Source of the DNA: Chitinophagaceae bacterium
GTDB taxonomy: Bacteria > Bacteroidota > Bacteroidia > Chitinophagales > Chitinophagaceae
Direction of reading: 5' to 3'
NCBI GenBank assembly: GCA_027489035.1
Contig: JAIYAN010000021.1
Location: forward strand, 124,001-188,000
Length of the DNA: 64,000 nt
The notes beneath the pieces are model-generated. The model did no database searches and was not told the DNA's origin. It saw only the letters and a list, made by a program, of their open reading frames with translations. Each line of letters begins with the position of its first letter. Within the stretch, counting starts at the first letter, position 1. Position numbers and translations under genes: made by a program. Positions 9,114 to 17,982 of this stretch are shown piece by piece.

Positions 9114-11153
9114 CTACGAAATTTTACTCCATTGTGTTTTAGCTTTTTGTAATTGTAGATAATTTTTAATTACTTGATTTTCAGGAGCGTTCAACTCATA
9201 ATCTTTCTCCAAAATATTGGCTACCGAATCTCTAGCCGCTTCAAGTATATTTTTATCTGTTACAATGTTTGCCAATTTAAATAGAAGCGCCCCACTTTGT
9301 CGGGTTCCCTCCATTTCTCCTGGACCACGAATTTCCAAATCTTTTTCTGCAATTTTAAAACCATCATTGGTTTCGGTCATAATTTTCATTCTTTCTCTTG
9401 CATCGTTGGACAGTTTATTCCCCGTAATTAAAACACAATAACTTTTTTCTGCACCTCTACCTACCCTTCCCCTAAGTTGATGTAATTGCGACAATCCAAA
9501 TTTTTCAGAACTCTCAATTACCATAACACTTGCATTGGGCACATTAACCCCAACTTCAATTACAGTAGTACCTACCAAAATATGCGTATCACCTGTTACG
9601 AATTTAATCATATTAGACTCCTTCAAATCCGGCGTTTGTTTTCCATGAACCATGCTAATCCAATATTTGGGCTCAGGAAAAAACGATTTCACTTCTTCAA
9701 AACCTTTCATTAAATTTTCATAATCCATTTTGCTGCTCTCTTCTATCAATGGATAAATGATGTACGCTTGTCTGCCAAGTTTCAACTGCTCTTTAATGAA
9801 ATCCATTACTTGTGGCCTTCCGTTTTCAAATCGATGAACGGTAGTAATGGGCTGTCTTCCAGGAGGCAATTCATCAATAATACTATAATCCAAATCGCCA
9901 TAAGCAGTAAGCGCAAGTGTACGGGGAATCGGCGTTGCCGTCATAACTAAAATATGCGGCGGAATGGTATTCTTTTTCCAAATTTTTGCCCTTTGCGCCA
10001 CGCCAAATTTATGTTGTTCATCTACAACGGCGTATCCTAAATTTTTAAAAACGACTTTATCTTCAATAACTGCATGTGTGCCTATTAAAATTTGTAAGGT
10101 TCCATCCTCACATCCTGCTAAAATTGGCTTTCTATTTTTTGCTGTTGTAGATCCAGTAAGCAATTGAACGTTAATATCGATATTTTTCAATTGTTCTTTA
10201 ATGGTATTAAAATGTTGCTGTGCCAGGATTTCTGTTGGTGCCATAAGCACACTTTGAAAATTGTTATCTGCAGCAATCAACATCGACAACAAAGCAACCA
10301 TCGTTTTTCCACTACCTACATCACCTTGCAATAGTCTATTCATTTGGCGACCACTAGCCGTATCTTTTCTAATTTCTTTCAACACCCTTTTTTGCGCACC
10401 CGTTAATTGAAATGGAATTTCGTTTTCGTAAAAATTGGTAAACAATTCGCCTACTTTTTCAAAAACCAATCCACGACTGAATTGCTGGCGACCAAGCTTT
10501 ATAAGTTGGATAGAAAATTGGGCGAAAAAAAGTTCTTCAAATTTTAACCTACGTGTGGCCTGATGAAAATTAGACATGTTTGTAGGAAGGTGAATTTGTT
10601 GATAAGCTTGATAACGTCCAATCAACTTATACTGTTGTAAAATATTTGCTGGAAGATTTTCAGAAACGTCTTTTTCAGAAATTTGCTTAAATAATTCTTG
10701 GGTTAACTGTCCAATTGCTTTCGCATGTAATCCTTTTGACTTAAGCTTTTCGGTGGTAGGATAAATTGGTTCGAGATGTGATTTTCCAGCAGCATTTTGT
10801 GTGGTGTATACTTCTAAATCTGGATGAGCAATTTGTGGTTTGCCCATAAAAAAACCAACTTTTCCAAAAATCAAATATGCTTTACCTACTTGTAACAATT
10901 TTTCTACCCAACCAATTCCTTGAAACCAAACCAATTCTATAATTCCCGTTTGGTCTTTTAAATGTGCAACCAAACGTTTACTTCTTTGTGCTCCAATGAT
11001 TTCGAAGTCTAAAAGTATTCCAGCTACCTGTGCGTATTCGGTATTGTGATTTAAACTGGCAATGGTGTCAACATGGGTTTTATCAATATGTCGATGGGGA
11101 AAATGTTCGAGTAAATCTTTGAACGTGAAAACGTGTAATTCTTTACGCAACAA
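9114..11153 (-). CDS. recG: ATP-dependent DNA helicase RecG
   Basis: The helicase that remodels stalled forks and Holliday junctions. Visible motifs are Walker A (LQGDVGSGKTMVALLSM), DEAH-like box II as DEQH, MTATPIPRTLAL, and the RecG signature QLRGRVGRGAEKSYCVL with the TRQSGALLFKLAN tail. An N-terminal OB wedge domain precedes them. The first canonical start in frame is TTG at 11153, but family-like sequence (SSPIEYLKGVTTFKGDLLRKEL) continues upstream to about 11202 before an in-frame stop at 11241-11243. The true N-terminus is probably some 15-26 codons longer and would need a non-standard start such as ATT or ATA. Confidence 0.93.
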   Translation of the reverse strand: MLRKELHVFTFKDLLEHFPHRHIDKTHVDTIASLNHNTEYAQVAGILLDFEIIGAQRSKRLVAHLKDQTGIIELVWFQGIGWVEKLLQVGKAYLIFGKVGFFMGKPQIAHPDLEVYTTQNAAGKSHLEPIYPTTEKLKSKGLHAKAIGQLTQELFKQISEKDVSENLPANILQQYKLIGRYQAYQQIHLPTNMSNFHQATRRLKFEELFFAQFSIQLIKLGRQQFSRGLVFEKVGELFTNFYENEIPFQLTGAQKRVLKEIRKDTASGRQMNRLLQGDVGSGKTMVALLSMLIAADNNFQSVLMAPTEILAQQHFNTIKEQLKNIDINVQLLTGSTTAKNRKPILAGCEDGTLQILIGTHAVIEDKVVFKNLGYAVVDEQHKFGVAQRAKIWKKNTIPPHILVMTATPIPRTLALTAYGDLDYSIIDELPPGRQPITTVHRFENGRPQVMDFIKEQLKLGRQAYIIYPLIEESSKMDYENLMKGFEEVKSFFPEPKYWISMVHGKQTPDLKESNMIKFVTGDTHILVGTTVIEVGVNVPNASVMVIESSEKFGLSQLHQLRGRVGRGAEKSYCVLITGNKLSNDARERMKIMTETNDGFKIAEKDLEIRGPGEMEGTRQSGALLFKLANIVTDKNILEAARDSVANILEKDYELNAPENQVIKNYLQLQKAKTQWSKIS

Positions 11154-11284
11154 ATCACCTTTGAAGGTAGTAACTCCTTTTAGATATTCTATGGGTGAAG
11201 ATAATATGTTTGAATTTGCTGAAATAAGAATTGACTTTATTTACAAAGGTATTGAAGCAAACCAATTAATTATAAATGCAATTT

Positions 11285-12487
11285 CTATTTTTTATTAAAA
11301 TGACGCCTATGTTTGGTATACGGCTTTGAATGACTTGTTGACCTTTCTGGTGTTTCACCCAATTCGGTGGGCACTTCACCTTTGGGAACTTCATATCCCA
11401 ACAATTGCTCAATGACAGAAAGCTTTTTTTGTTCGGCTACATTTACCAGCGTGTATGCAGAGCCTTTGGCTTTTGCACGTGCGGTTCTGCCAATACGATG
11501 CACATAATCTTCTCCATCATGAGGCACATCAAAATTGATTACCAATTCGATATTATCAATATCAATTCCCCTACTTAAAATATCAGTAGCTATAAGAATA
11601 GGCAATCTTCCACTTCTAAAATCACTGAGTACCGATTCGCGTTTATCTTGATCTAAATCACTGTGTATTTCATCTGCTTTAAACGACAAACGTTTCAACT
11701 CTTTGGTAAGTTGCTTCACACTGAGTTTACTGCTACAAAAAATCAATGTATTGTCGAAATTGGTTTGCTTTAGTAAGAAAGAAACCAATGGAATTTTTTG
11801 AGGCTCGTAAATTAAATACGCCAACTGATTTATTTTTTCAGGTGGTTTAGAAATGGCAATATTGATTTCTATGGGTTGATGTAAAATCGATTTGGCTAAA
11901 GTTCGAATTTTGGGTGGCATGGTAGCCGAAAACAAAAGATTCTGACGTTTTTGTGGTAAATGTTTAATCACAAACATGATGTCATCATAAAAGCCCATAT
12001 CCAACATTCGATCTGCTTCATCCAACACCAAATACTTTAAATCCTGCAATTTAACGTAGCCCATTTTTATATGAGAAAGCATTTTTCCGGGAGTACATAC
12101 TACGATATCAGCCCCCATACTTAATGCTTTTTTTTCTTGAATAAATGCATTCCCATCTCCACCGCCATAAACTGCGATTGAGCTGATGCCGGCGAAATAA
12201 CCAAAACCTTCTAAATGCTGAGCAATTTGAATAGCCAATTCACGCGTAGGTACAATGACCAAAGCTGTAATTGAATTGGTTGTTAGCGGTGTAGTTAAAA
12301 TATTTTGAATCAAGGGCAATAAAAAAGCAGCTGTTTTTCCTGTTCCGGTTTGAGCCGCAGCGATAAGATCTTTACCAGCCAAAATATGTGGAATTACTTC
12401 TTGTTGAACAGGTGTGGCTTCTTCGTATCCAGCAGCATCTATCCCTTCCATCAAACGATTGTCGAAATTAAAATCTAAGAATTTCAA
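11285..12487 (-). CDS. DEAD-box RNA helicase, RhlE-like
   Basis: All main DEAD-box motifs are present: the Q motif EEATPVQQEVIP, AAQTGTGKTAAF, PTRELAIQ, the DEAD box (LVLDEADRMLDMGF), SAT (LLFSATMPPKI), and YVHRIGRTARAKAKG. It should unwind short RNA duplexes in ribosome assembly or RNA turnover. The tail after the helicase core is short and basic (SKPYTKHRRHFNKK), as in RhlE proteins. No ATG is available near the N-terminus. I use TTG at 12487, which gives LKFLDFNFD like family members; a TTG at 12517 would add ten residues. The next ATG lies inside the helicase core. Confidence 0.9.
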   Translation of the reverse strand: MKFLDFNFDNRLMEGIDAAGYEEATPVQQEVIPHILAGKDLIAAAQTGTGKTAAFLLPLIQNILTTPLTTNSITALVIVPTRELAIQIAQHLEGFGYFAGISSIAVYGGGDGNAFIQEKKALSMGADIVVCTPGKMLSHIKMGYVKLQDLKYLVLDEADRMLDMGFYDDIMFVIKHLPQKRQNLLFSATMPPKIRTLAKSILHQPIEINIAISKPPEKINQLAYLIYEPQKIPLVSFLLKQTNFDNTLIFCSSKLSVKQLTKELKRLSFKADEIHSDLDQDKRESVLSDFRSGRLPILIATDILSRGIDIDNIELVINFDVPHDGEDYVHRIGRTARAKAKGSAYTLVNVAEQKKLSVIEQLLGYEVPKGEVPTELGETPERSTSHSKPYTKHRRHFNKK

Positions 12488-12666
12488 ATGATTATTATTT
12501 TGAACGAAGTTAATCAATAATATCCTTGAATCTTATAACATGTTGAATTGCAATTTAGAAGACTATTTTATAGTATAATGCCGATTGGTTAGCTGTTTGG
12601 GACAATTTGATTGAACCAATACAGATATCACTTCGGTATTAAACGTATCTTGCAATAAAAAATAAA

Positions 12667-13506
12667 ATGATTAAAGTAGGTACATACAATCAAATGAAAG
12701 TATTGAGGGCTGTAGAGTTTGGGGTTTATTTAGATGATGGCAACGAAGGAATTTTATTACCCAAAAGATTTGTACCAATAGGACTAAAACCTGGAGATGA
12801 AATAAATGTGTTTATTTATCATGATGGTGATGAGCGTTTGATTGCTACTACACAAAAGCCCAAAGGAATACTTGGCGATATTGTAAAATTAGCCGTTGTA
12901 AGTACCAATGCACAAGGTGCATTTTTGGACTGGGGGTTGATGAAAGATATATTCGTGCCAATTTCTCAGCAGCAACAAAAAATGATTCCCAAAGGTGAAT
13001 ACTTGGTAAAAATTGTATTGGATGAACAAACAGGTCGAATAGCGGCCACTGAAAGAATCGAACGTTTTTTAAGCAATGAAAACTTAACGGTAGCTGAACT
13101 TGAAGAAGTTAATTTATTGGTGTATAGAAGAACCGACATTGGATATGTAGTTATCATCAACAACATACATACAGGCGTTTTGCATCACAATGAAATTTAT
13201 AGAAACATTACTGCAGGCGATACTTTCAAAGGTTTTATTAAAAAGATTCATCCAAAAGAAAACAAGATTGATGTTGCTGTTGGGAAATCTGGATATAAAA
13301 GAGTTGAAGACGAAACAAGTAAAATCCTTCGACTGTTAAATGAAAACAATGGCTTTCTACCTTATAATGACAAAAGCAATCCTGATGACATTTATGCTGT
13401 TTTTGAAATGAGTAAAAAGACCTTCAAAATGACCATTGGAAATCTGTATAAAAAAAGGATGATCAATATAGATGAGAAGGGAATTGGGATAATAAAGCAA
13501 GGGTAG
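12667..13506 (+). CDS. CvfB-like S1 RNA-binding protein
   Basis: A 279-residue protein with the layout of CvfB/YitL proteins: consecutive S1-type OB folds and a small C-terminal winged helix. An early S1-like stretch reads GVYLDDGNEGILLPKRFVP, the second GAFLDWGLMKDIFVPISQQ, the third GYVVIINNIHTGVLHHNEIY with FKGFIKKIHPKENKIDVAVG. The end (FEMSKKTFKMTIGNLYKKRMINIDEKGI) is the winged-helix part. It probably binds RNA in the cytoplasm; the family affects virulence-gene expression in Firmicutes, but its role in Bacteroidota is not known to me. It is divergent from the DEAD-box helicase across about 180 bp. Confidence 0.87.
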   Translation: MIKVGTYNQMKVLRAVEFGVYLDDGNEGILLPKRFVPIGLKPGDEINVFIYHDGDERLIATTQKPKGILGDIVKLAVVSTNAQGAFLDWGLMKDIFVPISQQQQKMIPKGEYLVKIVLDEQTGRIAATERIERFLSNENLTVAELEEVNLLVYRRTDIGYVVIINNIHTGVLHHNEIYRNITAGDTFKGFIKKIHPKENKIDVAVGKSGYKRVEDETSKILRLLNENNGFLPYNDKSNPDDIYAVFEMSKKTFKMTIGNLYKKRMINIDEKGIGIIKQG

Positions 13507-13575
13507 AAGCAATTGAGATGGAAAGGGATTGAAATGAAAGAAAATTAGAAACAAGCCCAACTGATAAGTAATAAA

Positions 13576-14163
13576 ATGAAGAACATAAATTTTGACAAAT
13601 TATTAATTGAGATTTCAAAAGTAGGTGAACCGTCAGTTGAAGACATTGACAACATTCAAAAATATTTTATTCCATTTTCCACAACAAGAAATTCTGTTTT
13701 GGAAGAACAAGGCAAAATACCAAAATACCTGTATTTTATAAATTCAGGCTTTATGAGGCTGTTTTACTATGATGATAATGAAGAAGAACAAACAAGTTTT
13801 TTATGTGCACAAACAGGATTCATTGCCTCATTTTCATCATTAATTAATCAGACAAAAGCCACAGAAAATGTAGAATGTATAACGGATTGTGAATTATTGA
13901 AAATTTCTCATTTAGACGCCAAACAACTTGTAGAAAAAAGTGAGATTTTTAAAAACTTTTTTCTATTAATATTTGAAAAATCTATTTCATCAGCTTCAAT
14001 AAGAGCAAATGATTTAGCATTATTAAATGGTGAACAACGTTACCAAAAAATGATAGACCATCAACCACATTTTATTCAAAATATCCCACTTCAATACATT
14101 GCCTCCTATTTAGGAATTAAACCACAAAGTTTGAGCAGAATTAGAAAGCATATCATTAATTAA
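13576..14163 (+). CDS. Crp/Fnr family transcription regulator
   Basis: A 195-residue protein with an N-terminal cyclic-nucleotide-binding beta roll (about residues 25-130; YLYFINSGFMRLFYY, then a phosphate-cassette-like stretch) and a C-terminal helix-turn-helix (IPLQYIASYLGIKPQSLSRIRKHI). The pattern matches the many small Crp-like regulators of Bacteroidota, which usually control an adjacent gene. No cysteine cluster for an iron-sulphur centre is visible, so it is not an oxygen-sensing Fnr. The next gene, 65 bp downstream, is a sterol-desaturase family enzyme and is the likely target. Confidence 0.88.
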   Translation: MKNINFDKLLIEISKVGEPSVEDIDNIQKYFIPFSTTRNSVLEEQGKIPKYLYFINSGFMRLFYYDDNEEEQTSFLCAQTGFIASFSSLINQTKATENVECITDCELLKISHLDAKQLVEKSEIFKNFFLLIFEKSISSASIRANDLALLNGEQRYQKMIDHQPHFIQNIPLQYIASYLGIKPQSLSRIRKHIIN

Positions 14164-14228
14164 CATTTGTGAAGTAGAATGAATTTTTGTTTATTGATTT
14201 TTGCATTTCATTCAAAAACAGTAACAAA

Positions 14229-15020
14229 ATGGAAGCACTACAAGAAATAATAACTCAAATACCAGCAGCAGTAGGACAATTTTTAATGAACTACGGAATT
14301 ATCGCAATGGTTTATTTAGTAGTATGGAAACTATTTAAAAAAAGGCTCCAAAATTGGCGAATACAGCTGAAAGAAAGGGTTAATGCCAAACAAATTAAGT
14401 CAGAATTGATTAATAGTCTTTTTACTTTGGTTGTAAGTACCTTGATTGTCTTGTTAATATATTTTATGAAAGCAAAGGGCTACACAAAAATATATACCGA
14501 CATTAACGAATACCCGAATTTTTTTGCATTTGGTGGATTTTTCATCTTTTTAATATTGGATGATACATGGTTTTATTGGATACACCGACTTTTGCATCAC
14601 CCAAGTATTTTTAAATACATTCACAAAGTTCATCATAAAAGTATAGACGTTAATCCGTTTACATCATTATCATTTCATTGGGCAGAAACTTTACTACTTA
14701 CCTTTTGGATTGTGCCTGTAAGTATGTTTTTCCCGATGTATGTCCCTGCTTTTGGCATTTTACAAATTTGGGGATTTTTCGACAATCTAAAATCACATCT
14801 TGGTTATGAATTCTTTCCGAGTTGGTGGAATAAAAGTTTAGGAAAAGTAATGACTTCAAGTACACATCACAATATGCACCATAGTAAATTCAACGGAAAC
14901 TATGGAGTTCATTTTCGAATTTGGGACAGAATTATGGGGACAGAATTTAAAGATTATGAAAAAACATTCGACGAAATAAATGAAAGAAAAAAAGGCATCT
15001 TAAAACAGCGAGTAAACTAA
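14229..15020 (+). CDS. Sterol desaturase / fatty acid hydroxylase family membrane enzyme
   Basis: A 263-residue membrane protein with three or four transmembrane segments and the histidine clusters of the di-iron hydroxylase superfamily: WIHRLLHH (HxxxHH type), KVHHKS (HxxHH region), and a C-terminal STHHNMHHSKFNGNYG. These clusters bind the di-iron site that hydroxylates or desaturates lipids. I start at ATG 14229 (MEALQEIITQ); a TTG at 14187 would add 14 residues with no support. It follows a Crp-family regulator and ends before an intrinsic terminator. Confidence 0.88.
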   Translation: MEALQEIITQIPAAVGQFLMNYGIIAMVYLVVWKLFKKRLQNWRIQLKERVNAKQIKSELINSLFTLVVSTLIVLLIYFMKAKGYTKIYTDINEYPNFFAFGGFFIFLILDDTWFYWIHRLLHHPSIFKYIHKVHHKSIDVNPFTSLSFHWAETLLLTFWIVPVSMFFPMYVPAFGILQIWGFFDNLKSHLGYEFFPSWWNKSLGKVMTSSTHHNMHHSKFNGNYGVHFRIWDRIMGTEFKDYEKTFDEINERKKGILKQRVN

Positions 15021-15066
15021 ACCCTCAGTCAACCTGTTTTTAAAAAATTAGAGTGATTTACTGAAT

Positions 15067-15100
15067 AATAATGCCGACTAAAAAAGCCGGCATTATTTTA
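15067..15100 (+). terminator. Intrinsic terminator after the desaturase gene
   Basis: A perfect 10-bp stem (AATAATGCCG / CGGCATTATT) with an 11-nt loop is followed by a T-rich stretch. It lies between two convergent genes; the A-rich left flank lets it work weakly in the other direction too. Confidence 0.8.
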
Positions 15101-15124
15101 ATTTATATTTACGATATTCCCATC

Positions 15125-16222
15125 TCAATAGTACTCCAACAATACAATTTTTTGATAATCATTTAATATCCCCTCGTCCACAAATTCAATATCGCCGCCA
15201 CTTTCTATAACTTTTTCAATAATGTCATCGACTGCATCTTTGATGAAAAAACTATTGTTTAAAAACGCATCTCTTTTATAAATAACTTCTTTGTTAGCCC
15301 CATGTTGAGCAGGATACAAAAAATTCTTTTCTACAATAAGCAATCTTCCTCGATTTTGAACAGAAGCTTTCCATACTTCGTTTATACCAACAGCCAATTT
15401 ATTTTTTCCATACGCCACATCAATCAATCCCATCAATCTTTTCTGAAGAATGATCTTCCAATTTTTAATGTAAGGCTTCATTACTTCTTGAAATTCGGCT
15501 TCTGTTTTTTCCTCGAAATTTCCATGGATATAATCGATAACGTGTTGTCCATTATGGGTAAGTGATTTAAATTGTCCAAGTGTTTTAGGTGTACCCATAA
15601 CAAAAATAGGGAGCTTGTATGTTTTCAATAAAATAGACAAACCATTATCCGTATGCATCAGAAACTTATTGATCAAAATTTCTTTTCTTTTATTCTCGTC
15701 ACTAAAATTCGCGACCTTTTCAGAAGTATCATTTTTATACGCTTCAATATTATCTGGTATTGTAGACGTAATTCGAATAAATTTGGTTGTATTTCCCAAA
15801 TAAATCTTTGTCCATTTATTGCTTAAAACCACCAATAAATATTTATGAATCTCTTTTTTGCTATAAATTAAATCTCTTATTTCAAAAGAATCGTCAATGA
15901 TGATTTTCTCTTCAACTGGAATGTCGAGATAATAAATTTTTTCAACTAATGGAGATACAAAAATCGCTACTGATTTTTTATGTGTGTTGTAATTTAAACC
16001 TTCAAGTATTACATTCAATTTATTTAAAACAGGCAAAACCCTATCCTCAGGATAATTCAATTCCAATTCTTTCTCAATTTTATTTTTTGCCATTTTAAGT
16101 TTATAATCCAACTCTTTCTTCAATCCAATCTTTGGTTCAAAAGGCATTATAATTGAAATACATGGTAAATACTTTGGTGTATTAAGTACAGCTTCAAAAG
16201 TATCTTTGATCTGCGTTTCCAT
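15125..16222 (-). CDS. baeRF-like (bacterial eRF1-related) protein
   Basis: A 365-residue soluble protein from ATG 16222. The opening (LPCISIIMPFEP), the central segment HKYLLVVLSNKWTKIYLGNTTKFI and the C-terminal GRLLIVEKNFLYPAQ ... DIIEKVIESGGDIEFVDEGIL resemble the bacterial archaeo-eukaryotic release-factor (baeRF) group related to eRF1 and Pelota. In that family it is proposed to act on ribosomes or nucleic acids during stress. The assignment rests on overall pattern, not a catalytic motif. It is the last gene of a leftward cluster with a small membrane protein and a PEBP protein. Confidence 0.65.
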   Translation of the reverse strand: METQIKDTFEAVLNTPKYLPCISIIMPFEPKIGLKKELDYKLKMAKNKIEKELELNYPEDRVLPVLNKLNVILEGLNYNTHKKSVAIFVSPLVEKIYYLDIPVEEKIIIDDSFEIRDLIYSKKEIHKYLLVVLSNKWTKIYLGNTTKFIRITSTIPDNIEAYKNDTSEKVANFSDENKRKEILINKFLMHTDNGLSILLKTYKLPIFVMGTPKTLGQFKSLTHNGQHVIDYIHGNFEEKTEAEFQEVMKPYIKNWKIILQKRLMGLIDVAYGKNKLAVGINEVWKASVQNRGRLLIVEKNFLYPAQHGANKEVIYKRDAFLNNSFFIKDAVDDIIEKVIESGGDIEFVDEGILNDYQKIVLLEYY

Positions 16223-16251
16223 AATTTTAAGTTTATAGTGAAGAAATGATT

Positions 16252-16638
16252 TTAGATTAATTCTTTCCCTTTTAATTGCATTGAAATAAATACGATCAAA
16301 GCGCCTATTGTCATAACTATTACATCTACCCATCGAGAAGTTTCAATTAAGATAAATTGTGCTACAATCCAAATAATAAGTAGAATGCCTCCCGAAATTG
16401 ACCAACTGAATTTTGATTTATGATTGACAAAAAGATAAAAAAATGCGATTAAGTTGCTAATGCCAACAGTTAAAAACAATATTAATCCGGGAACTTTAAA
16501 ATCACGAAATGATGTGGTTTTTAAAATAGAAACATTTGAATTAATCATATTTCCATCTGGTACTGCCATCATCATAACTCCAATCATGGTTGCCAAAACA
16601 CCCACAATGGAAGTAAGTAATATTAATGTTGTTTTCAT
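16252..16638 (-). CDS. Small four-helix membrane protein, unknown function
   Basis: A 128-residue protein with four hydrophobic segments (about residues 4-26, 48-70, 77-98 and 104-122) separated by short charged loops. I recognise no family motif. It sits 29 bp upstream of the baeRF gene and 75 bp downstream of the PEBP gene in the same orientation, so the three probably form a unit in the stress cluster. Confidence 0.7.
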   Translation of the reverse strand: MKTTLILLTSIVGVLATMIGVMMMAVPDGNMINSNVSILKTTSFRDFKVPGLILFLTVGISNLIAFFYLFVNHKSKFSWSISGGILLIIWIVAQFILIETSRWVDVIVMTIGALIVFISMQLKGKELI

Positions 16639-16713
16639 GAGAAAAATTTTAAGTCAAAATTTAAAAGTCAAAATTGATTATCATCTGTAAAAAGACTTTT
16701 ATCTTTTTAATTT

Positions 16714-17226
16714 TTAACAACAATCTTGAAATTCTAACTCATTTTTAATCAATTGATTGATTTGTCGTGTATATGTACCAGTTATTTCACCGTATGCTAA
16801 AATGTGATCGTTAATTTCTCGTTTCAACATTAATTTTTTGGTATTACGTGGCATTTCTATGAAACAATCTAAAGCATAGATTTTAAAAACATATTTATGC
16901 ACACCATTCATTGGGCAGGGGCCACAATAAAAGTTTTTAGAAAAATCATTTATTCCACTAATTCCATTTTTGGTATTTTCTTTAATGTTATGGGTTACAG
17001 GAATATTCCAGACAATCCAATGCGTCCATGTATTAATTGGGGCATCTGGATCTTCTACAATAATGGCGATACTAACCGCATTATTGGGTATAAAAGCCAA
17101 ATCTATTGGCGGACTTACATTCAAACCGTCACAAGTGTATTTAATTGGGATAGCATTTCCATCTTCAAACGCTTTACTCGTAACATAAAGTTTTTTAAAC
17201 GATTGTTCTATTAATGTTTTTACCAT
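16714..17226 (-). CDS. YbhB/YbcL-type phosphatidylethanolamine-binding (PEBP) protein
   Basis: A 170-residue protein with the PEBP/Raf-kinase-inhibitor-like fold. The ligand-pocket motifs are visible: VEDPDAPINTWTHWIVWNIP (DPDAP followed by H) and GPCPMNGVHKYVFKIYALD, close to the usual GPxPPxGxHRYxF. Bacterial members are of unclear function and no signal peptide is seen, so it should be cytoplasmic. It leads the leftward unit PEBP, membrane protein, baeRF. Confidence 0.9.
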   Translation of the reverse strand: MVKTLIEQSFKKLYVTSKAFEDGNAIPIKYTCDGLNVSPPIDLAFIPNNAVSIAIIVEDPDAPINTWTHWIVWNIPVTHNIKENTKNGISGINDFSKNFYCGPCPMNGVHKYVFKIYALDCFIEMPRNTKKLMLKREINDHILAYGEITGTYTRQINQLIKNELEFQDCC

Positions 17227-17301
17227 AAAAAATGATTTAAGTGATTATCCAAAATAAAAGACTCATACTTAATTATAAAATGATGGATGTTAAATAAACG
17301 A

Positions 17302-17315
17302 GTGATTAACGTCAT
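17302..17315. promoter_or_regulatory. Possible Crp/Fnr-type operator between divergent genes
   Basis: The sequence GTGATTAACGTCAT has TGA and TCA half-sites separated by six bases, the Crp/Fnr spacing. It lies about 50 bp before the DUF892 gene and 76 bp before the divergent PEBP gene. It is a single short match, so support is weak. Confidence 0.25.
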
Positions 17316-17364
17316 TAAAAATTGTTGTATTGAGATATAGTTTCGGGAACTAAATAAAATCATT

Positions 17365-17877
17365 ATGCAAAATATCAACACACTACATCAGCTTTTAGAA
17401 GATGACATGAGAAAATTTATTGTGGCTGAAAAAACGCTACAACATACCATTCCATTATGGATAAAACTGGTTAATTCGGTGAAATTGAAAACCATACTTT
17501 TGAAATATTTCGATCAAATTAAAGACCATGTTACGCAAATGGATAAATATTTCGAATCGGAAGAATTGCAATTTGTGTATAATAATCACAAAGTGATGGC
17601 AACATTGGTTTCGGATTCAGAAGAACGAATTTTAAGATGTGAAGATTTTACGGTAAAAGATGCATGTATACTATCCTGTATTCAAAATATCAATCACTAT
17701 AAAATAGGCTGTTATGGAACAGCGGCAGCATTTTCCAATGTATTGGGCAAAACAAGTATTGGATTATTGTTTCATCAATTTGAAGTAAATGAAAAACAAA
17801 TTGATGATCGCCTTAGTCAGTTGGCAGAATATGAAATCAACAACCAAGCGATTATGCATTTGCCTTCAAATAAATAA
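17365..17877 (+). CDS. DUF892 / YciE-like ferritin-fold protein
   Basis: A 170-residue all-helical protein with the opening LHQLLEDDMRKFIVAEKTLQHTIP typical of DUF892 (YciE) proteins, a ferritin-like four-helix bundle often found in stress regulons. Later helices (HVTQMDKYFES, INHYKIGCYGTAAAFSNVLG) keep family-like Glu and His positions that could bind metal, although some ligands seem changed. It is the first rightward gene of the stress cluster; the BON protein follows 105 bp later. Confidence 0.78.
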   Translation: MQNINTLHQLLEDDMRKFIVAEKTLQHTIPLWIKLVNSVKLKTILLKYFDQIKDHVTQMDKYFESEELQFVYNNHKVMATLVSDSEERILRCEDFTVKDACILSCIQNINHYKIGCYGTAAAFSNVLGKTSIGLLFHQFEVNEKQIDDRLSQLAEYEINNQAIMHLPSNK

Positions 17878-17902
17878 AAAAACGTAAATCATTTAAGGTT
17901 AT

Positions 17903-17915
17903 AATGATTGTCATT
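17903..17915. promoter_or_regulatory. Short palindrome upstream of the BON gene
   Basis: AATGA-TTG-TCATT is a perfect 5-bp inverted repeat with a 3-base centre, about 68 bp before the BON gene. It could be an operator, but the length is near chance in such AT-rich DNA. Confidence 0.2.
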
Positions 17916-17982
17916 TTTTAAAATTTAGAATTTTAATTCCTTTGATTTAAACAAAAATATTAATCATTAAAATTAAAAACAC

